A stretch of 64,000 bases of DNA. Origin: SAR324 cluster bacterium REDSEA-S27_B3. GTDB lineage: Bacteria; SAR324; NAC60-12. This document shows positions 1 to 8,747 of this stretch, piece by piece. The stretch lies in NCBI GenBank assembly GCA_001627865.1, contig LUQO01000005.1:62001-126000 (forward strand), written 5' to 3'. The first letter of the stretch is position 1. The number at the start of each line of letters is the position of its first letter. Made by a program: the position numbers and the translations under genes. The notes under the pieces are model-generated. The model was not told the origin of the DNA, did not search any database, and worked only from the letters and a program-made list of their open reading frames with translations.

Positions 1-351
1 GAAGACCGTGGAATACCGGCACGCATCGTCACTCAATGGTCACTTGAGGCTGAAAAAACCAACAACTGGATTGACAGACTACGGAAAAAGGGCGTACAGA
101 ACCCGATTCACATTGGAATTCCCGGACCATCTACATTGAAAACTCTCATGCGATTTGCCAAAGTTTGTGGAGTTAAGGCTTCAACTCAGGTTTTACGCAA
201 ACAGGGTTTGAATCTCAGCAAATTGATGTTTGTCAATAAACCGGACAAAATCATTTCCGAACTCCACGGATACGATCAGCTCCATCTGTATCCCTTCGGA
301 GGTATCGAAAAATCTGCTGCATGGCTGACTGAGTGGCAAAAAAAGTTTTGA
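1..351 (+). CDS. metF: Methylenetetrahydrofolate reductase family protein, C-terminal part (5' end outside window)
   Basis: The reading frame is open from base 1, so this is the last 116 residues of a longer protein. It resembles the C-terminal part of MetF-type 5,10-methylenetetrahydrofolate reductases, with a segment running from a TQWSLEAE stretch through IHIGIPGPSTLKTLMRFA to the end (seen). The family reduces methylene-THF to methyl-THF with a flavin, or runs in reverse when methyl groups are catabolised. The next genes are a corrinoid activator and a corrinoid-type methyltransferase, so a role in oxidising methyl-THF is likely (inference). Family-level assignment is good; the catalytic part is not visible. 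Confidence 0.72.
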   Translation, partial: EDRGIPARIVTQWSLEAEKTNNWIDRLRKKGVQNPIHIGIPGPSTLKTLMRFAKVCGVKASTQVLRKQGLNLSKLMFVNKPDKIISELHGYDQLHLYPFGGIEKSAAWLTEWQKKF

Positions 352-361
352 AATTAAAATT

Positions 362-385
362 TTGAGTTTTTTTGTTTAAACTCAA
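362..385 (+). terminator. Small stem-loop after the metF-like gene
   Basis: An 8-bp perfect inverted repeat (TTGAGTTT at 362-369, AAACTCAA at 378-385) with an 8-base loop starts 11 bases after the stop codon. No U-tract follows, so it may be a weak terminator or an mRNA-stabilising hairpin rather than a full stop before the next gene. Confidence 0.3.
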
Positions 386-464
386 CATTTGATATGTGAT
401 AGGCTCAACTTATCACTTCAGTCACCAGACTGATTTCAACGGTATTTGAAACCAAACTCGATAT

Positions 465-2501
465 ATGTCTCTTAGTACCACAGTTACAGACGCGAGAGTT
501 GTTTTCACACCTTCCGGAAAGCGTGGTTATTTCCCGGTGGGAACACCTGTTTTGCAGGCCGCGCAGGCACTTGGTGTAGACGTTGATTCTGTCTGCGGTG
601 GCCGTGGAATCTGCGGACGCTGTCAGGTTGTACAATCCACAGGTAACTTTCCCAAGCACTCAATAAACTCAAAATCTGAAAACATCTCACAACTCAGTGA
701 AGTTGAAAAAGCTTACGCCGACCGTCCTAAAAAAAACCTGAAGGATGGCCGAAGACTAAGCTGCGCCACCCAGATTCTTGGCGATTGCGTCATAGACGTC
801 CCTCCAGACAGTCAGGTACATCAGCAAATTGTCAGGAAAGAAGCCGATGCATTTGACATAGAAATCATTCCTCCGGTACAGCTGCATTACGTCGAAGTCT
901 GGAAACCAAACATGCACGATCCATCCGGTGATTTACGCCGGCTGCGTGAGGCTCTGGAGCGTGAATGGCAGCTTACAGATTTACGCTTTGGTCCTGGAAT
1001 GCTGCTTTCACTGCAAAGAGAGCTAAGGAAAGGAGACTGGAAAGTAACTGTCGCGGTAGATTACCTTGGTCAGGTAATCGCGGTCAATCCAGGCTTCAAA
1101 GAGTCATTGTGCGGTTTGGCAATTGATGTCGGTTCTACCACAGTTGCCGCACACCTCTGTAATCTCAGGACCGGTAAAGTACTGGCATCCGCAGGAATGA
1201 TGAATCCTCAAATACGATTTGGTGAGGATTTGATGAGCCGTGTGTCATACGTGATGATGCATCCTGATGGTGATAAGGAAATGACAAAAGCAATTCGCGA
1301 GACTATCAATGAACTTGCTGAGAATGTTGCCAAACAAGCTAATCGTGAATTGGATGAAATCGTAGAAGTTACTTTTGTGGGCAATCCCATCATGCACCAT
1401 CTTCTACTCGGCATTAATCCTGTTGAACTTGGGGGTGCGCCTTTCGCCCTGGCCACAGATGAAAGCGTAAGGATTCGCGCTCGTGATTTAAAATTATTAC
1501 TGCACACCAACACACGCTGCTACGTTTTGCCTTGCATCGCCGGACATGTCGGCGCAGATACAGCAGGAATGATATTGTCAGAGGCACCGCACAAACGTGA
1601 AGCAATGTCATTGCTGGTTGATATCGGCACAAACGCAGAAATTGTTCTGGGCAACAATGAACGTCTTTTGGCAGCCTCAAGCCCTACGGGACCTGCCTTT
1701 GAAGGTGCACAAATTTCATCCGGACAACGTGCCGCCCCCGGAGCAATTGAACGGGTGCGCATTGATCGTCAGACTCTGGTGCCTAAATTCAAAATCATCG
1801 GCTGTGATTTATGGTCTGACGAGTCTGGATTTTCTGCAGAAAACAAAAAAATCGGCACTACAGGAATATGCGGTTCCGGAATTATAGAAGCTATTGCTGA
1901 AATGTATTTAGCAGGGATTCTGACTCCTGATGGTGTGATCAACGGAACTCTGGCAGAAAATAGTCAAAACATTGTAGCGGAGGGACGCACATTTTCCTAT
2001 ATTCTTCATGATGGCAGTCAGCACATAAACATCACTCAAAATGATGTAAGAGCTGTACAGCTGGCCAAAGCGGCACTCTACGCGGGAATCCGTCTGCTGA
2101 TGGAGCGCATGGGAATTGAGACTGTTGATCGTATACGGCTGGCTGGAGCATTCGGTAATCATATTGAACCAAAATACGCAATGGTTCTGGGACTGATCCC
2201 AGACTGTGATTTGAAACAGGTCAGTTCCGCAGGTAACGCTGCCGGAACAGGCGCAAGAATCGCTTTGCTTAATCATGAATCCAGAAATGAGATTGAAGAA
2301 GTCGTACGTCAGGTTGAAAAAGTGGAAACTGCTGTTGAATCCAAATTTCAGCAGCATTTTGTGAGTGCCATGGCTTTTCCACACAAAACAGACAATTTCC
2401 CAAATCTGGCAAAAGAGGTTGATCTGCCTGTAGAAAATGTTCATCAGGACAGTTACGAAATTGCTTCTAACGCGGCGAAACGCAGACGTAGAAAGAAGTA
2501 A
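465..2501 (+). CDS. 2Fe-2S / ASKHA-domain protein, reductive activator of corrinoid proteins (RACo/DUF4445 family)
   Basis: This 678-residue protein starts with a plant-type 2Fe-2S ferredoxin domain; Cys44, Cys50, Cys53 and Cys100 match the CX5CX2C...C pattern. A middle linker is followed from about residue 218 by an ASKHA ATPase-like fold (GLAIDVGSTT, then LLVDIGTNAEIVL near 385 and a GICGSGII motif). Members reactivate corrinoid methyltransferase systems by ATP-dependent reduction of accidental Co(II) to Co(I). The C-terminus is a basic KRRRRKK tail. It sits 40 bases upstream of an MttB-family gene, which fits that role. ATG 465 is chosen because the ferredoxin fold begins about 11 residues later; the ribosome site is weak. 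Function by family is strong, the partner corrinoid protein at 24.0 kb is inferred. Confidence 0.88.
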   Translation: MSLSTTVTDARVVFTPSGKRGYFPVGTPVLQAAQALGVDVDSVCGGRGICGRCQVVQSTGNFPKHSINSKSENISQLSEVEKAYADRPKKNLKDGRRLSCATQILGDCVIDVPPDSQVHQQIVRKEADAFDIEIIPPVQLHYVEVWKPNMHDPSGDLRRLREALEREWQLTDLRFGPGMLLSLQRELRKGDWKVTVAVDYLGQVIAVNPGFKESLCGLAIDVGSTTVAAHLCNLRTGKVLASAGMMNPQIRFGEDLMSRVSYVMMHPDGDKEMTKAIRETINELAENVAKQANRELDEIVEVTFVGNPIMHHLLLGINPVELGGAPFALATDESVRIRARDLKLLLHTNTRCYVLPCIAGHVGADTAGMILSEAPHKREAMSLLVDIGTNAEIVLGNNERLLAASSPTGPAFEGAQISSGQRAAPGAIERVRIDRQTLVPKFKIIGCDLWSDESGFSAENKKIGTTGICGSGIIEAIAEMYLAGILTPDGVINGTLAENSQNIVAEGRTFSYILHDGSQHINITQNDVRAVQLAKAALYAGIRLLMERMGIETVDRIRLAGAFGNHIEPKYAMVLGLIPDCDLKQVSSAGNAAGTGARIALLNHESRNEIEEVVRQVEKVETAVESKFQQHFVSAMAFPHKTDNFPNLAKEVDLPVENVHQDSYEIASNAAKRRRRKK

Positions 2502-2541
2502 TGTTTAAAGTTATCGGAATGTAGTCTAAAAGAAATTAATA

Positions 2542-4107
2542 ATGCAACAAACTGTAAGTGGCCGCATGGGAGGAAGAAATGCCCGTAAAGCAAAACGGGC
2601 CGCGGCGCTTCCTGAAAATATGAAACCGGTACATCCAGGCGAGCAAGGAGGGCGCTTCAAGCCTTTGGATGAAAAAGATCTACCACGAATACATGAAACT
2701 GCCTTAAAAGCGCTGGAAACAATCGGACTGGCAAATGCTATTCCTTCCTGTATTGAAGCCTGCACATCCATAGGATGTACAATTAGCCCTGAGGGACGCC
2801 TTTTGATTCCTCCCTCAGTTGTCAATGAATGTCTGGAAAAGGCCGGACGAGACATAACATTGTATGGATCATCTCCGGAACACGATATCCACTTGAGTGG
2901 TGAAAAAGTCTATTTCGGCACAGCCGGAGCCGCGGTTCACATGCTTAATCCGATAAGCCGGGAATACCGTGAATCGACGGCTGCTGATCTTTTTGATATT
3001 GCCCGCGTCTGCGACACTTTAGAACATATCCATTTTTTTCAGCGGTCAATCGTTTGTCGAGATTTGGAAGACATAAGAGAGATGGATATCACCACTTGCT
3101 ATGCCTCGATTGCCGGTACAAAGAAGCATGTGGGTACCAGTTTTTCCTTTGCTGATAATGTGAATGAAACCCTGCGAATGCTGCATTTGATTGCGGGCAG
3201 TGAAGAAGCATGGCGTAAGCGTCCTTTTGTAAGCATGTCCTGCTGTCATGTTGTACCGCCAATGAAATTTGCTGAAGACGCCAGCGCCTGCCTGGAAGCG
3301 GCAGTAAGAGGAGGAATGCCTGTTTTACTGCTTTCCGCGGGACAGGCTGGGGCAACATCACCCGCTACGCTTGCGTGCTGTGTTGTGCAGGCTGTGGCAG
3401 AGGTATTAGCCGGACTTGTTTATGTGAATGCTGTCAAGGAAGGTGCACCGGCAATGTTCGGTACCTGGCCTTTTGTTTCTGATTTGCGTACAGGCGCCAT
3501 GAGCGGCGGAAGTGGAGAGCAGGCAATACTGATGGCCGCCTGTGGTCAAATGGCACAGTATTATAACCTGCCTTCAGGAATTGCCGCCGGCATGACAGAC
3601 TCCAAAGTTCCTGACGCGCAGTCCGGATATGAAAAGGGTTACACTGTTTCATTAGCAGCTCATTCCGGAGCAAACCTTATATATGAATCGGCAGGGATGC
3701 ATGCAAGTCTGTTGGGTTGCTGCCTGGAAAGTTATGTGATTGATAACGATATGCTGGGCGCGATTAACCGCACTGTAAGAGGAGTTGAGGTCAATGATGA
3801 AACACTCTCAATTGAACCTATTAGGGATGTGTGTCTGGAAGGTCCGGGGCATTATCTGGGGCACGAACAAACATTAAATAGAATGCAAAAAGATTATCTT
3901 TATCCAACCATCGGAGACCGCGAAAATATCAACAACTGGATTGACCAGGGTTCAACAGATGCTGTTCAGCGTGCTCATTTAAAAGTGCAGGAAATTCTTA
4001 ACAATCATTACCCGGAAAACTGGGATGAAGAAACGGATCTAAAAATCAGGGAACAATTTCCTGTACGTTTAGAAAAACATCGTATGCGTCCTTTGGAGAT
4101 ATCATGA
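2542..4107 (+). CDS. MttB-family (trimethylamine methyltransferase-like) corrinoid methyltransferase, non-pyrrolysine
   Basis: This 521-residue protein belongs to the MttB superfamily, TIM-barrel enzymes that transfer a methyl group from a methylated amine to a cognate corrinoid protein. No in-frame UAG is present, so it is not a pyrrolysine enzyme. Pyrrolysine-free members such as MtgB demethylate quaternary amines like glycine betaine, and others use proline betaine or carnitine. Visible signatures are a basic N-terminus (GGRNARKAKRAA) and the conserved C-terminal half segment TDSKVPDAQSGYEKGY. Its last four bases overlap the start of a dimethylglycine dehydrogenase-like gene (ATGA), indicating translational coupling. 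A glycine-betaine-like substrate is inferred from this partner; the exact substrate cannot be read from the sequence. Confidence 0.87.
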   Translation: MQQTVSGRMGGRNARKAKRAAALPENMKPVHPGEQGGRFKPLDEKDLPRIHETALKALETIGLANAIPSCIEACTSIGCTISPEGRLLIPPSVVNECLEKAGRDITLYGSSPEHDIHLSGEKVYFGTAGAAVHMLNPISREYRESTAADLFDIARVCDTLEHIHFFQRSIVCRDLEDIREMDITTCYASIAGTKKHVGTSFSFADNVNETLRMLHLIAGSEEAWRKRPFVSMSCCHVVPPMKFAEDASACLEAAVRGGMPVLLLSAGQAGATSPATLACCVVQAVAEVLAGLVYVNAVKEGAPAMFGTWPFVSDLRTGAMSGGSGEQAILMAACGQMAQYYNLPSGIAAGMTDSKVPDAQSGYEKGYTVSLAAHSGANLIYESAGMHASLLGCCLESYVIDNDMLGAINRTVRGVEVNDETLSIEPIRDVCLEGPGHYLGHEQTLNRMQKDYLYPTIGDRENINNWIDQGSTDAVQRAHLKVQEILNNHYPENWDEETDLKIREQFPVRLEKHRMRPLEIS

Positions 4108-6518
4108 AAACACATGCGCGGGTAGTAATTATCGGAGGCGGCGCAATGGGTGTTGGCCTGTTGTATCACCTCGCAAAAGAAGGCTGGAAAGATGTGGTTC
4201 TGGTGGAAAAGGGTGAACTGACTTCCGGATCAACATGGCATGCAGCTGGTCTAATCCCGCATTTCATCGGTTCCCTTAACATGGCCAAATTACATTTCTA
4301 TGGCGCGGATTTATACACGAAACTTGAAGAGGAAACCGGTCAGGCCACCGGTTGGCACGGATGCGGTGCGATAAGGCTGGCAGTAGATCAGGATCAGGTG
4401 GACTGGTTCCATTATGTGAAAGGCGTGCTGGACCAGGTAGGAGCAGAGTGTCATTTGCTGGGACCAAATGAGATCAAGGAAGTTCATCCCCTGCTGGAGA
4501 CTGACGGTTTTCTGATGGGAGCCTATACCACCGGAGATGGACATACAGATCCCAGTGGTGTTACCCATGCAATGGCTGCAGGCGCAAAAAATAGCGGGGC
4601 TGAAATATATCTCAATAACCGAGTCACGGACACAAATTTACTGCCTTCAGGAGAATGGGAAGTGGTCACTGAGAAAGGCACAATAGTTTGCGAACATCTG
4701 GTCAATGCTGCCGGTTCGTTTTGCGAACAGGTTGGCATGATGGCCGGCATCAAAGTGCCGATGGTCAACATGGTACATCAATATCTGATGACGGAATCCA
4801 TTCCGGAAGTTGCCGCCTTACAACAGGAACTTCCGGTGGTTCGTGACCCACGTTCGTCCTGCTATTACCGTCAGGAACAAAGCGGATTGATCATCGGCCC
4901 CTATGAAATGAATGCAAAAGCCTGGGGACTTGATGGCATTGACTGGAGTTTTGACAACGCGCTGCTGCCTCCTGACATGGAAAGACTTGAAACTCACCTG
5001 GAGTTGACAGCAAAGAGTATCCCTGTGTTTGAAACCGCGGGGATCAAGAAAGTTGTCAGCGGTCCTATTACTCATACTCCGGATGGAAATTTTCTGCTTG
5101 GGCCTGCTCCCGGACTGAAAAATTACTGGATGTGCTGCGCGGCCAGCATAGGTATCACCCAGGGTCCCGGCTGCGGGAAATACCTGGCACAGTGGATGGT
5201 ACATGGCCAGACTGAAATTAACGTACGTGAAATGGATCCCCGTCGTTACGGGGACTGGTCTTGTGGGAAATACGCCCTTGAAAAATCCATTGATGAATAC
5301 GAACACATGTATGCCACACACTATCCCGGAGAGTTCCGTGATGCCGGACGTCCGGTACGAACCACTCAGATTTATGATAAACTCAAAGCACAAGGGGCTG
5401 TTTTTGCTGAAACATTCGGCTGGGAACGTGCCAAATGGTTTAACAAGAGTGGTGATGGGGAAAAATACAGTTTTCGACGTAACAACTCTTTTGACAGTGT
5501 GGCAGCGGAATGCAGGGCTGTGCGAGAAAGAGTCGGCCTTATGGATATGACCTGCTTTGCCAAATTCGAGATCAGCGGTAATGACGCGGAAAATTTCCTG
5601 AAACGTGTCAGCGCAAACCGCATACCAAAACGTGAAGGTGGAGTTGCTCTGGTTCATATGCTAACTGAATTGGGGGGCATAGAGTGTGAGGCAACCATTA
5701 CAAGGATTGATGAAAATAAATACTACGCGCTCTCCGCGGCAGTCGCCGAAATACATGATTATGACTGGCTGGTTCAGCACATTCTTCCGGATGAAAATGT
5801 GACTGTCCGGAATGTCACAGATGAATATGCTGTTCTGATTCTTGCAGGGCCACGATCCCGTGATGTGCTTTCAAAACTTACTTATGCAGATTTGAGCAAT
5901 GATTCTTTTCCATGGCTGTCCGGAAAGACCATCGATGTGTCCGGAATACAGACATTGGCATTAAGGGTTTCTTATGCCGGGGAATTAGGTTGGGAACTGC
6001 ATTTCCCGATGGAAAACATGTCCGCGCTTTATGACATCTTGATGGAAGAAGGCTCTGTATTTGGCATTGCCAATTTTGGCACATACGCAATGAATTCATT
6101 ACGAATGGAAAAAGCCTACAAAGGCTGGGGCAGCGAGCTCACCACAGAAATTACACCTATTGAAGCAGGATTGGAGCGATTTGTTGATTTCAGCAAGACA
6201 TTCATCGGACGTGAATCCACACTTTCCCGTAAACTGCTGGGAATAAACACAAAACTGGTTTATCTTGAAGTTGATGTCGATGATTCAGATTGTCTTGGGA
6301 ATGAACCGGTTTTGGATGGTGAACAAATAATTGGTGTGACAACAAGCGGCGCTTACGGACACACTGTTGGTAAAAGCCTGGCTTTTGCCTACGTCCAGCC
6401 TCAGTATACCCATTCCGGAACTGAATTTGAAATCAGAATTCTGGGCCGGAATTGTTCTGCGATTGTGCTCAAAGAAGCAGCCTATGATCCGCTTAATTTA
6501 CGCCTTAGAGATGTGTAA
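4104..6518 (+). CDS. Dimethylglycine/sarcosine dehydrogenase-like FAD enzyme with GcvT domain (copy 1)
   Basis: 804 residues with the full DMGDH architecture: an N-terminal FAD oxidoreductase domain (dinucleotide motif VVIIGGGAMGVG at 7-18) and a C-terminal folate-binding GcvT-like half starting near residue 430. The STWHAAG motif places His46 at the position that carries covalent FAD in characterised dimethylglycine dehydrogenases. Such enzymes oxidise an N-methyl group and hand it to tetrahydrofolate as methylene-THF, passing electrons to ETF. The start overlaps the stop of the MttB-family gene by 4 bases. Together they could remove two successive methyl groups from one substrate (inference). 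EtfBA is encoded 34 kb downstream. Substrate (dimethylglycine, sarcosine or another N-methylated compound) is not certain. Confidence 0.88.
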   Translation: MKTHARVVIIGGGAMGVGLLYHLAKEGWKDVVLVEKGELTSGSTWHAAGLIPHFIGSLNMAKLHFYGADLYTKLEEETGQATGWHGCGAIRLAVDQDQVDWFHYVKGVLDQVGAECHLLGPNEIKEVHPLLETDGFLMGAYTTGDGHTDPSGVTHAMAAGAKNSGAEIYLNNRVTDTNLLPSGEWEVVTEKGTIVCEHLVNAAGSFCEQVGMMAGIKVPMVNMVHQYLMTESIPEVAALQQELPVVRDPRSSCYYRQEQSGLIIGPYEMNAKAWGLDGIDWSFDNALLPPDMERLETHLELTAKSIPVFETAGIKKVVSGPITHTPDGNFLLGPAPGLKNYWMCCAASIGITQGPGCGKYLAQWMVHGQTEINVREMDPRRYGDWSCGKYALEKSIDEYEHMYATHYPGEFRDAGRPVRTTQIYDKLKAQGAVFAETFGWERAKWFNKSGDGEKYSFRRNNSFDSVAAECRAVRERVGLMDMTCFAKFEISGNDAENFLKRVSANRIPKREGGVALVHMLTELGGIECEATITRIDENKYYALSAAVAEIHDYDWLVQHILPDENVTVRNVTDEYAVLILAGPRSRDVLSKLTYADLSNDSFPWLSGKTIDVSGIQTLALRVSYAGELGWELHFPMENMSALYDILMEEGSVFGIANFGTYAMNSLRMEKAYKGWGSELTTEITPIEAGLERFVDFSKTFIGRESTLSRKLLGINTKLVYLEVDVDDSDCLGNEPVLDGEQIIGVTTSGAYGHTVGKSLAFAYVQPQYTHSGTEFEIRILGRNCSAIVLKEAAYDPLNLRLRDV

Positions 6519-6598
6519 TCTGCAAGGTAATATTAAATATATTCTGAAAATCAGCAGCAGAATAAAATAAACTAAAGCCAAAACCAGCCTTGGCATGC

Positions 6599-7111
6599 AT
6601 GAATATCAAGTTCCGTCCTGCCACTCCAGAAGACCTTGCTTTGCTGAGACATTGGGACAATCAGCCGCATGTGATTGAATCAGACCCCAATGATGACTGG
6701 GAATGGGAAACTGAGCTGCATCGGAATCCAGACTGGAGAGAGCAGCTGATTGCCGAGAAAGATGGTCGTCCGCTTGGCTTTGTGCAAATTATTGATCCCT
6801 CCCTGGAAGATTCCCATTATTGGGGAGATGTCCCTGAAAACCTTCGAGCAATTGATATTTGGATTGGTGAAGCTTCTGATCTTGGCAAAGGTTACGGAAC
6901 CGAAATGATGAAGCAAGCACTAGAAATGTGTTTTGCAGTTCCGTCTGTTACCGCCGTCCTGATTGACCCTCTGCAAAACAACACACGAGCCCATAAATTC
7001 TATGAAAAATTCGGATTCAAATTTTTTGAAAACCGACGTTTCGGAAAAGATGACTGCCGAATTTATCGTTTGTACCGTCAGAATTGGTACAAGGTTATGA
7101 ATATGGCATGA
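6599..7111 (+). CDS. GNAT-family N-acetyltransferase, aminoglycoside 6'-acetyltransferase-like
   Basis: 170 residues (173 from an alternative TTG at 6590). It shows the GNAT layout of the AacA4-like group: FRPATPEDLALLRHWDNQPHV at the N-terminus, the acetyl-CoA loop region GEASDLGKGYGTEMMKQAL, and the C-terminal NNTRAHKFYEKFGFKF motif. The family acetylates small-molecule or protein amines with acetyl-CoA. Resemblance to aminoglycoside acetyltransferases does not prove antibiotic resistance. It follows the dehydrogenase by about 80 bases and borders the integron remnant, but lies on the opposite strand from the cassettes, so it is probably not a cassette. Confidence 0.8.
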   Translation: MNIKFRPATPEDLALLRHWDNQPHVIESDPNDDWEWETELHRNPDWREQLIAEKDGRPLGFVQIIDPSLEDSHYWGDVPENLRAIDIWIGEASDLGKGYGTEMMKQALEMCFAVPSVTAVLIDPLQNNTRAHKFYEKFGFKFFENRRFGKDDCRIYRLYRQNWYKVMNMA

Positions 7112-7234
7112 CTAAACCGGTTAGTGTACTATACTTAAGTTAAACCTCTTTTCACCAATATACCTCTCAGATATTATTGCTTGTGTCTCTGCATTGTTGA
7201 AAATAATTCCATACTCATTACCTATTACATACCA

Positions 7235-7393
7235 TCAAAGCGTTTTCCGGTTCATTGCGATCCAGATACCCATATTGTCTGTGGCCGCCCCGACAACCAC
7301 GCCGACAGCCACGCCGATCCCCGCTCCCAGGACTAAAGAAACGCCCAGACTCCACCGTTTATTCGACCCCTCTTGTCCATCCTGTACCTCCAT
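7235..7393 (-). CDS. Small glycine-zipper membrane protein, apparently truncated (integron cassette gene)
   Basis: A 52-residue frame starting at ATG 7393, preceded in frame by a stop. It contains a hydrophobic Gly/Ala/Val stretch (LVLGAGIGVAVGVVVGAATD) with the small-residue spacing of glycine-zipper membrane helices, then TDNMGIWIA. I recognise this as a recurring family of short proteins of unknown function, often seen as cassette genes. Such proteins usually continue with a second hydrophobic segment after the GxWIA motif; here the frame changes to MNRKTL and stops, so the 3' end is probably lost by a junction near 7245. It may no longer be functional. Confidence 0.55.
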   Translation of the reverse strand: MEVQDGQEGSNKRWSLGVSLVLGAGIGVAVGVVVGAATDNMGIWIAMNRKTL

Positions 7394-7418
7394 TCGAATC
7401 TGATAGCGTGATCACGCC

Positions 7419-7459
7419 ATCTAACGCCGCAAAACACCGGCTCTCCGTGGCATCAAGCC
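7419..7459 (-). other. Partial attC-like half site
   Basis: On the minus strand a GCCGGTG segment is followed by a GTTAGAT core (7419-7425, fits GTTRRRY). This lies between the full attC at 7460-7532 and the glycine-zipper gene. It looks like the right half of a second attC left after loss of a cassette; it could also be chance. Confidence 0.35.
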
Positions 7460-7532
7460 GCCCAACGATCAAGCTCACCGGCGGCAATGAAACGAAGCGG
7501 AATTGCCGTACAGTGCAGCGCCTTATTAGCCC
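7460..7532 (-). other. attC recombination site of the CDF-transporter cassette
   Basis: 73 bases beginning three bases after the transporter stop codon. Read on the minus strand it opens with GGGCTAAT (degenerate R'' box) followed by AAGGCGCTGCAC, and closes with GCCGGTGAGCTTGATC and the core GTTGGGC (fits GTTRRRY). GCTGCAC pairs with GTGAGC leaving one unpaired G, the extrahelical base typical of folded attC sites. An inner CGGCAAT/ATTGCCG pair extends the stem. Sequence and structure both match attC. Confidence 0.72.
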
Positions 7533-7535
7533 TTC

Positions 7536-8438
7536 TTACCCGCATTTGTGACTGTCCAGCATACAATCATTTTCACCCATGGATGTTTCTATCTGAATTG
7601 TCGAATGTTCTATTCCGAAATGATCGTGAAGATGCTGCTGGAGTTTTCGTAGGAAATTATTATCTAACGAATCATGGTTAACCAATATATGAACAGACAG
7701 TGCGATTTCGGTTGTGCTCAACGGCCAAACATGCAAATCGTGAATGCGACTGACATGTTCGATACTGTTCAAGTACTCTCTGATGCCGGCAATATCTATG
7801 TCCTTTGGCACTGCATCGATAGAATAGTTGATGGATTCACGAAGTAATCCCCATGTTCCAATAAAGATAACCGCTACGATTACAAGACTAACGACAGGAT
7901 CAATCCACAGCCAGCCTTTGGCAAGAACGAATATCCCAGCAATCACTACACCCAAAGATACCCCGGCATCAGCAGCCATATGAAGGAAAGCGCCTCGAAT
8001 ATTTAGATCATGCTTTTGACCTTTGACAAAAAGTAACGCAGTCAAAGTATTGATCACGACGCCTATTCCAGCCACGATAATAACCGTCATGCCTTCAACA
8101 GGCTGCGGGTTGAGAAATCGTCCTATGGCTTCCCAAGTAATACCTCCAAGTACAAAAAGTAAAAGTATTGCACTGGCCATAGAGGCCAAAATTGTAACCT
8201 TTCGGAGGCCATACGTTCTCTTTTCTGTTGCGGCTTTTCTAGCGAGTAAACTCGCCCCCCAGGCAAGCAATAGACTGACTACATCACTTAAATTATGTCC
8301 CGCATCTGCTATCAGCGCGAGTGAGTCAGCAAATACCCCATAACCAGCTTCAATCGCAACGAAGACGATATTGAGTATAACACCAATAGCAAATGAGCGA
8401 TTGTAATTACCTACCTCATGACTGTGATCGTGACTCAT
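7536..8438 (-). CDS. Cation diffusion facilitator (CzcD/ZitB-type) divalent metal efflux transporter
   Basis: 300 residues with an N-terminal His-rich start (MSHDHSHE), six predicted membrane helices and the CDF metal-site motifs HNLSD near residue 48 and HMAADAGVS near 152, then a C-terminal cytoplasmic domain ending in a short Cys/His tail. CDF proteins export Zn(II), Cd(II) or Co(II) in exchange for protons. Typical family length is about 300, so the gene looks intact. It sits between two attC-like sites on the minus strand, so it is the second cassette of the integron remnant. Its start follows the GTTAGCC core by about 20 bases with a GAGGAAAT ribosome site. Metal specificity cannot be read directly. 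Confidence 0.9.
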   Translation of the reverse strand: MSHDHSHEVGNYNRSFAIGVILNIVFVAIEAGYGVFADSLALIADAGHNLSDVVSLLLAWGASLLARKAATEKRTYGLRKVTILASMASAILLLFVLGGITWEAIGRFLNPQPVEGMTVIIVAGIGVVINTLTALLFVKGQKHDLNIRGAFLHMAADAGVSLGVVIAGIFVLAKGWLWIDPVVSLVIVAVIFIGTWGLLRESINYSIDAVPKDIDIAGIREYLNSIEHVSRIHDLHVWPLSTTEIALSVHILVNHDSLDNNFLRKLQQHLHDHFGIEHSTIQIETSMGENDCMLDSHKCG

Positions 8439-8455
8439 ATTATTTCCTCATGTAG

Positions 8456-8524
8456 GGCTAACGTCCAGGTTGAGTGTTTGAAAAAACGGCAGTTTTTTCA
8501 ATACACTCCAACCTTTTGTTCTGC
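8456..8524 (-). other. attC recombination site of the brnT-brnA cassette
   Basis: Starts 4 bases after the brnA stop and ends with the core GTTAGCC (8456-8462). The minus strand forms a long stem: GGTTGGAGTGTATTG + AAAAAAC against GTTTTTTCAA + ACACTCAACC, fully paired except for one bulged G and one bulged A, both on the same arm. Bulged bases on one arm, flanked by an internal loop (AAAA versus TGGAC) and outer AAC/GTT core pairing, are the structural hallmarks of attC sites. The outer R'' box is degenerate. Confidence 0.66.
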
Positions 8525-8528
8525 AGTC

Positions 8529-8747
8529 TCAGGATGTCCACTTGATATGGAGCTTCTTGTGGTTCAAGGCGCAGTCCCTGAGGTACAAGTTGATCAGGCT
8601 CTGATAGGGCATGCCGAGCTCAGAGGCAAGCGCCTTGAAGTAGGTAACAGTGGATTTGTCCAGTCGCATTGTGACGGGTTGTTTGAGCTGCTTGATGTAC
8701 GGGTTCTTCTGACCCTTCATCTTGTTGAAGTCGTAATGTTTTCTCAT
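8529..8747 (-). CDS. brnA: BrnA-type antitoxin
   Basis: 72 residues with the BrnA pattern: a KNPYIKQLKQPVTMRLD strand followed by a ribbon-helix-helix region (STVTYFKALASELGMPYQSLINLYL). BrnA binds and neutralises the BrnT ribonuclease toxin and represses the shared promoter with it. The ATG overlaps the brnT stop by four bases (ATGA), which fits translational coupling in this toxin-first operon. It ends 4 bases before an attC-like site, so toxin and antitoxin form one cassette. Confidence 0.85.
   Translation of the reverse strand: MRKHYDFNKMKGQKNPYIKQLKQPVTMRLDKSTVTYFKALASELGMPYQSLINLYLRDCALNHKKLHIKWTS

Noticed and set aside
1908-2444. Minus-strand frame of 178 residues opposite the corrinoid activator
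   Set aside because: Shadow of a well-supported gene; no domain or ribosome site.
2542-4107. Pyrrolysine-containing MttB
   Set aside because: No in-frame UAG codon and no pylTSBCD genes in the window.
4818-5657. Minus-strand frame of 279 residues opposite the dehydrogenase
   Set aside because: It is fully inside a conserved coding region, its composition (many Phe, His, Ser) is that of an antisense shadow, and it has no start signal or recognisable domain.
7487-7681. Short plus-strand frames across the attC and transporter end
   Set aside because: They overlap the transporter and the attC stem, without start signals or homology.
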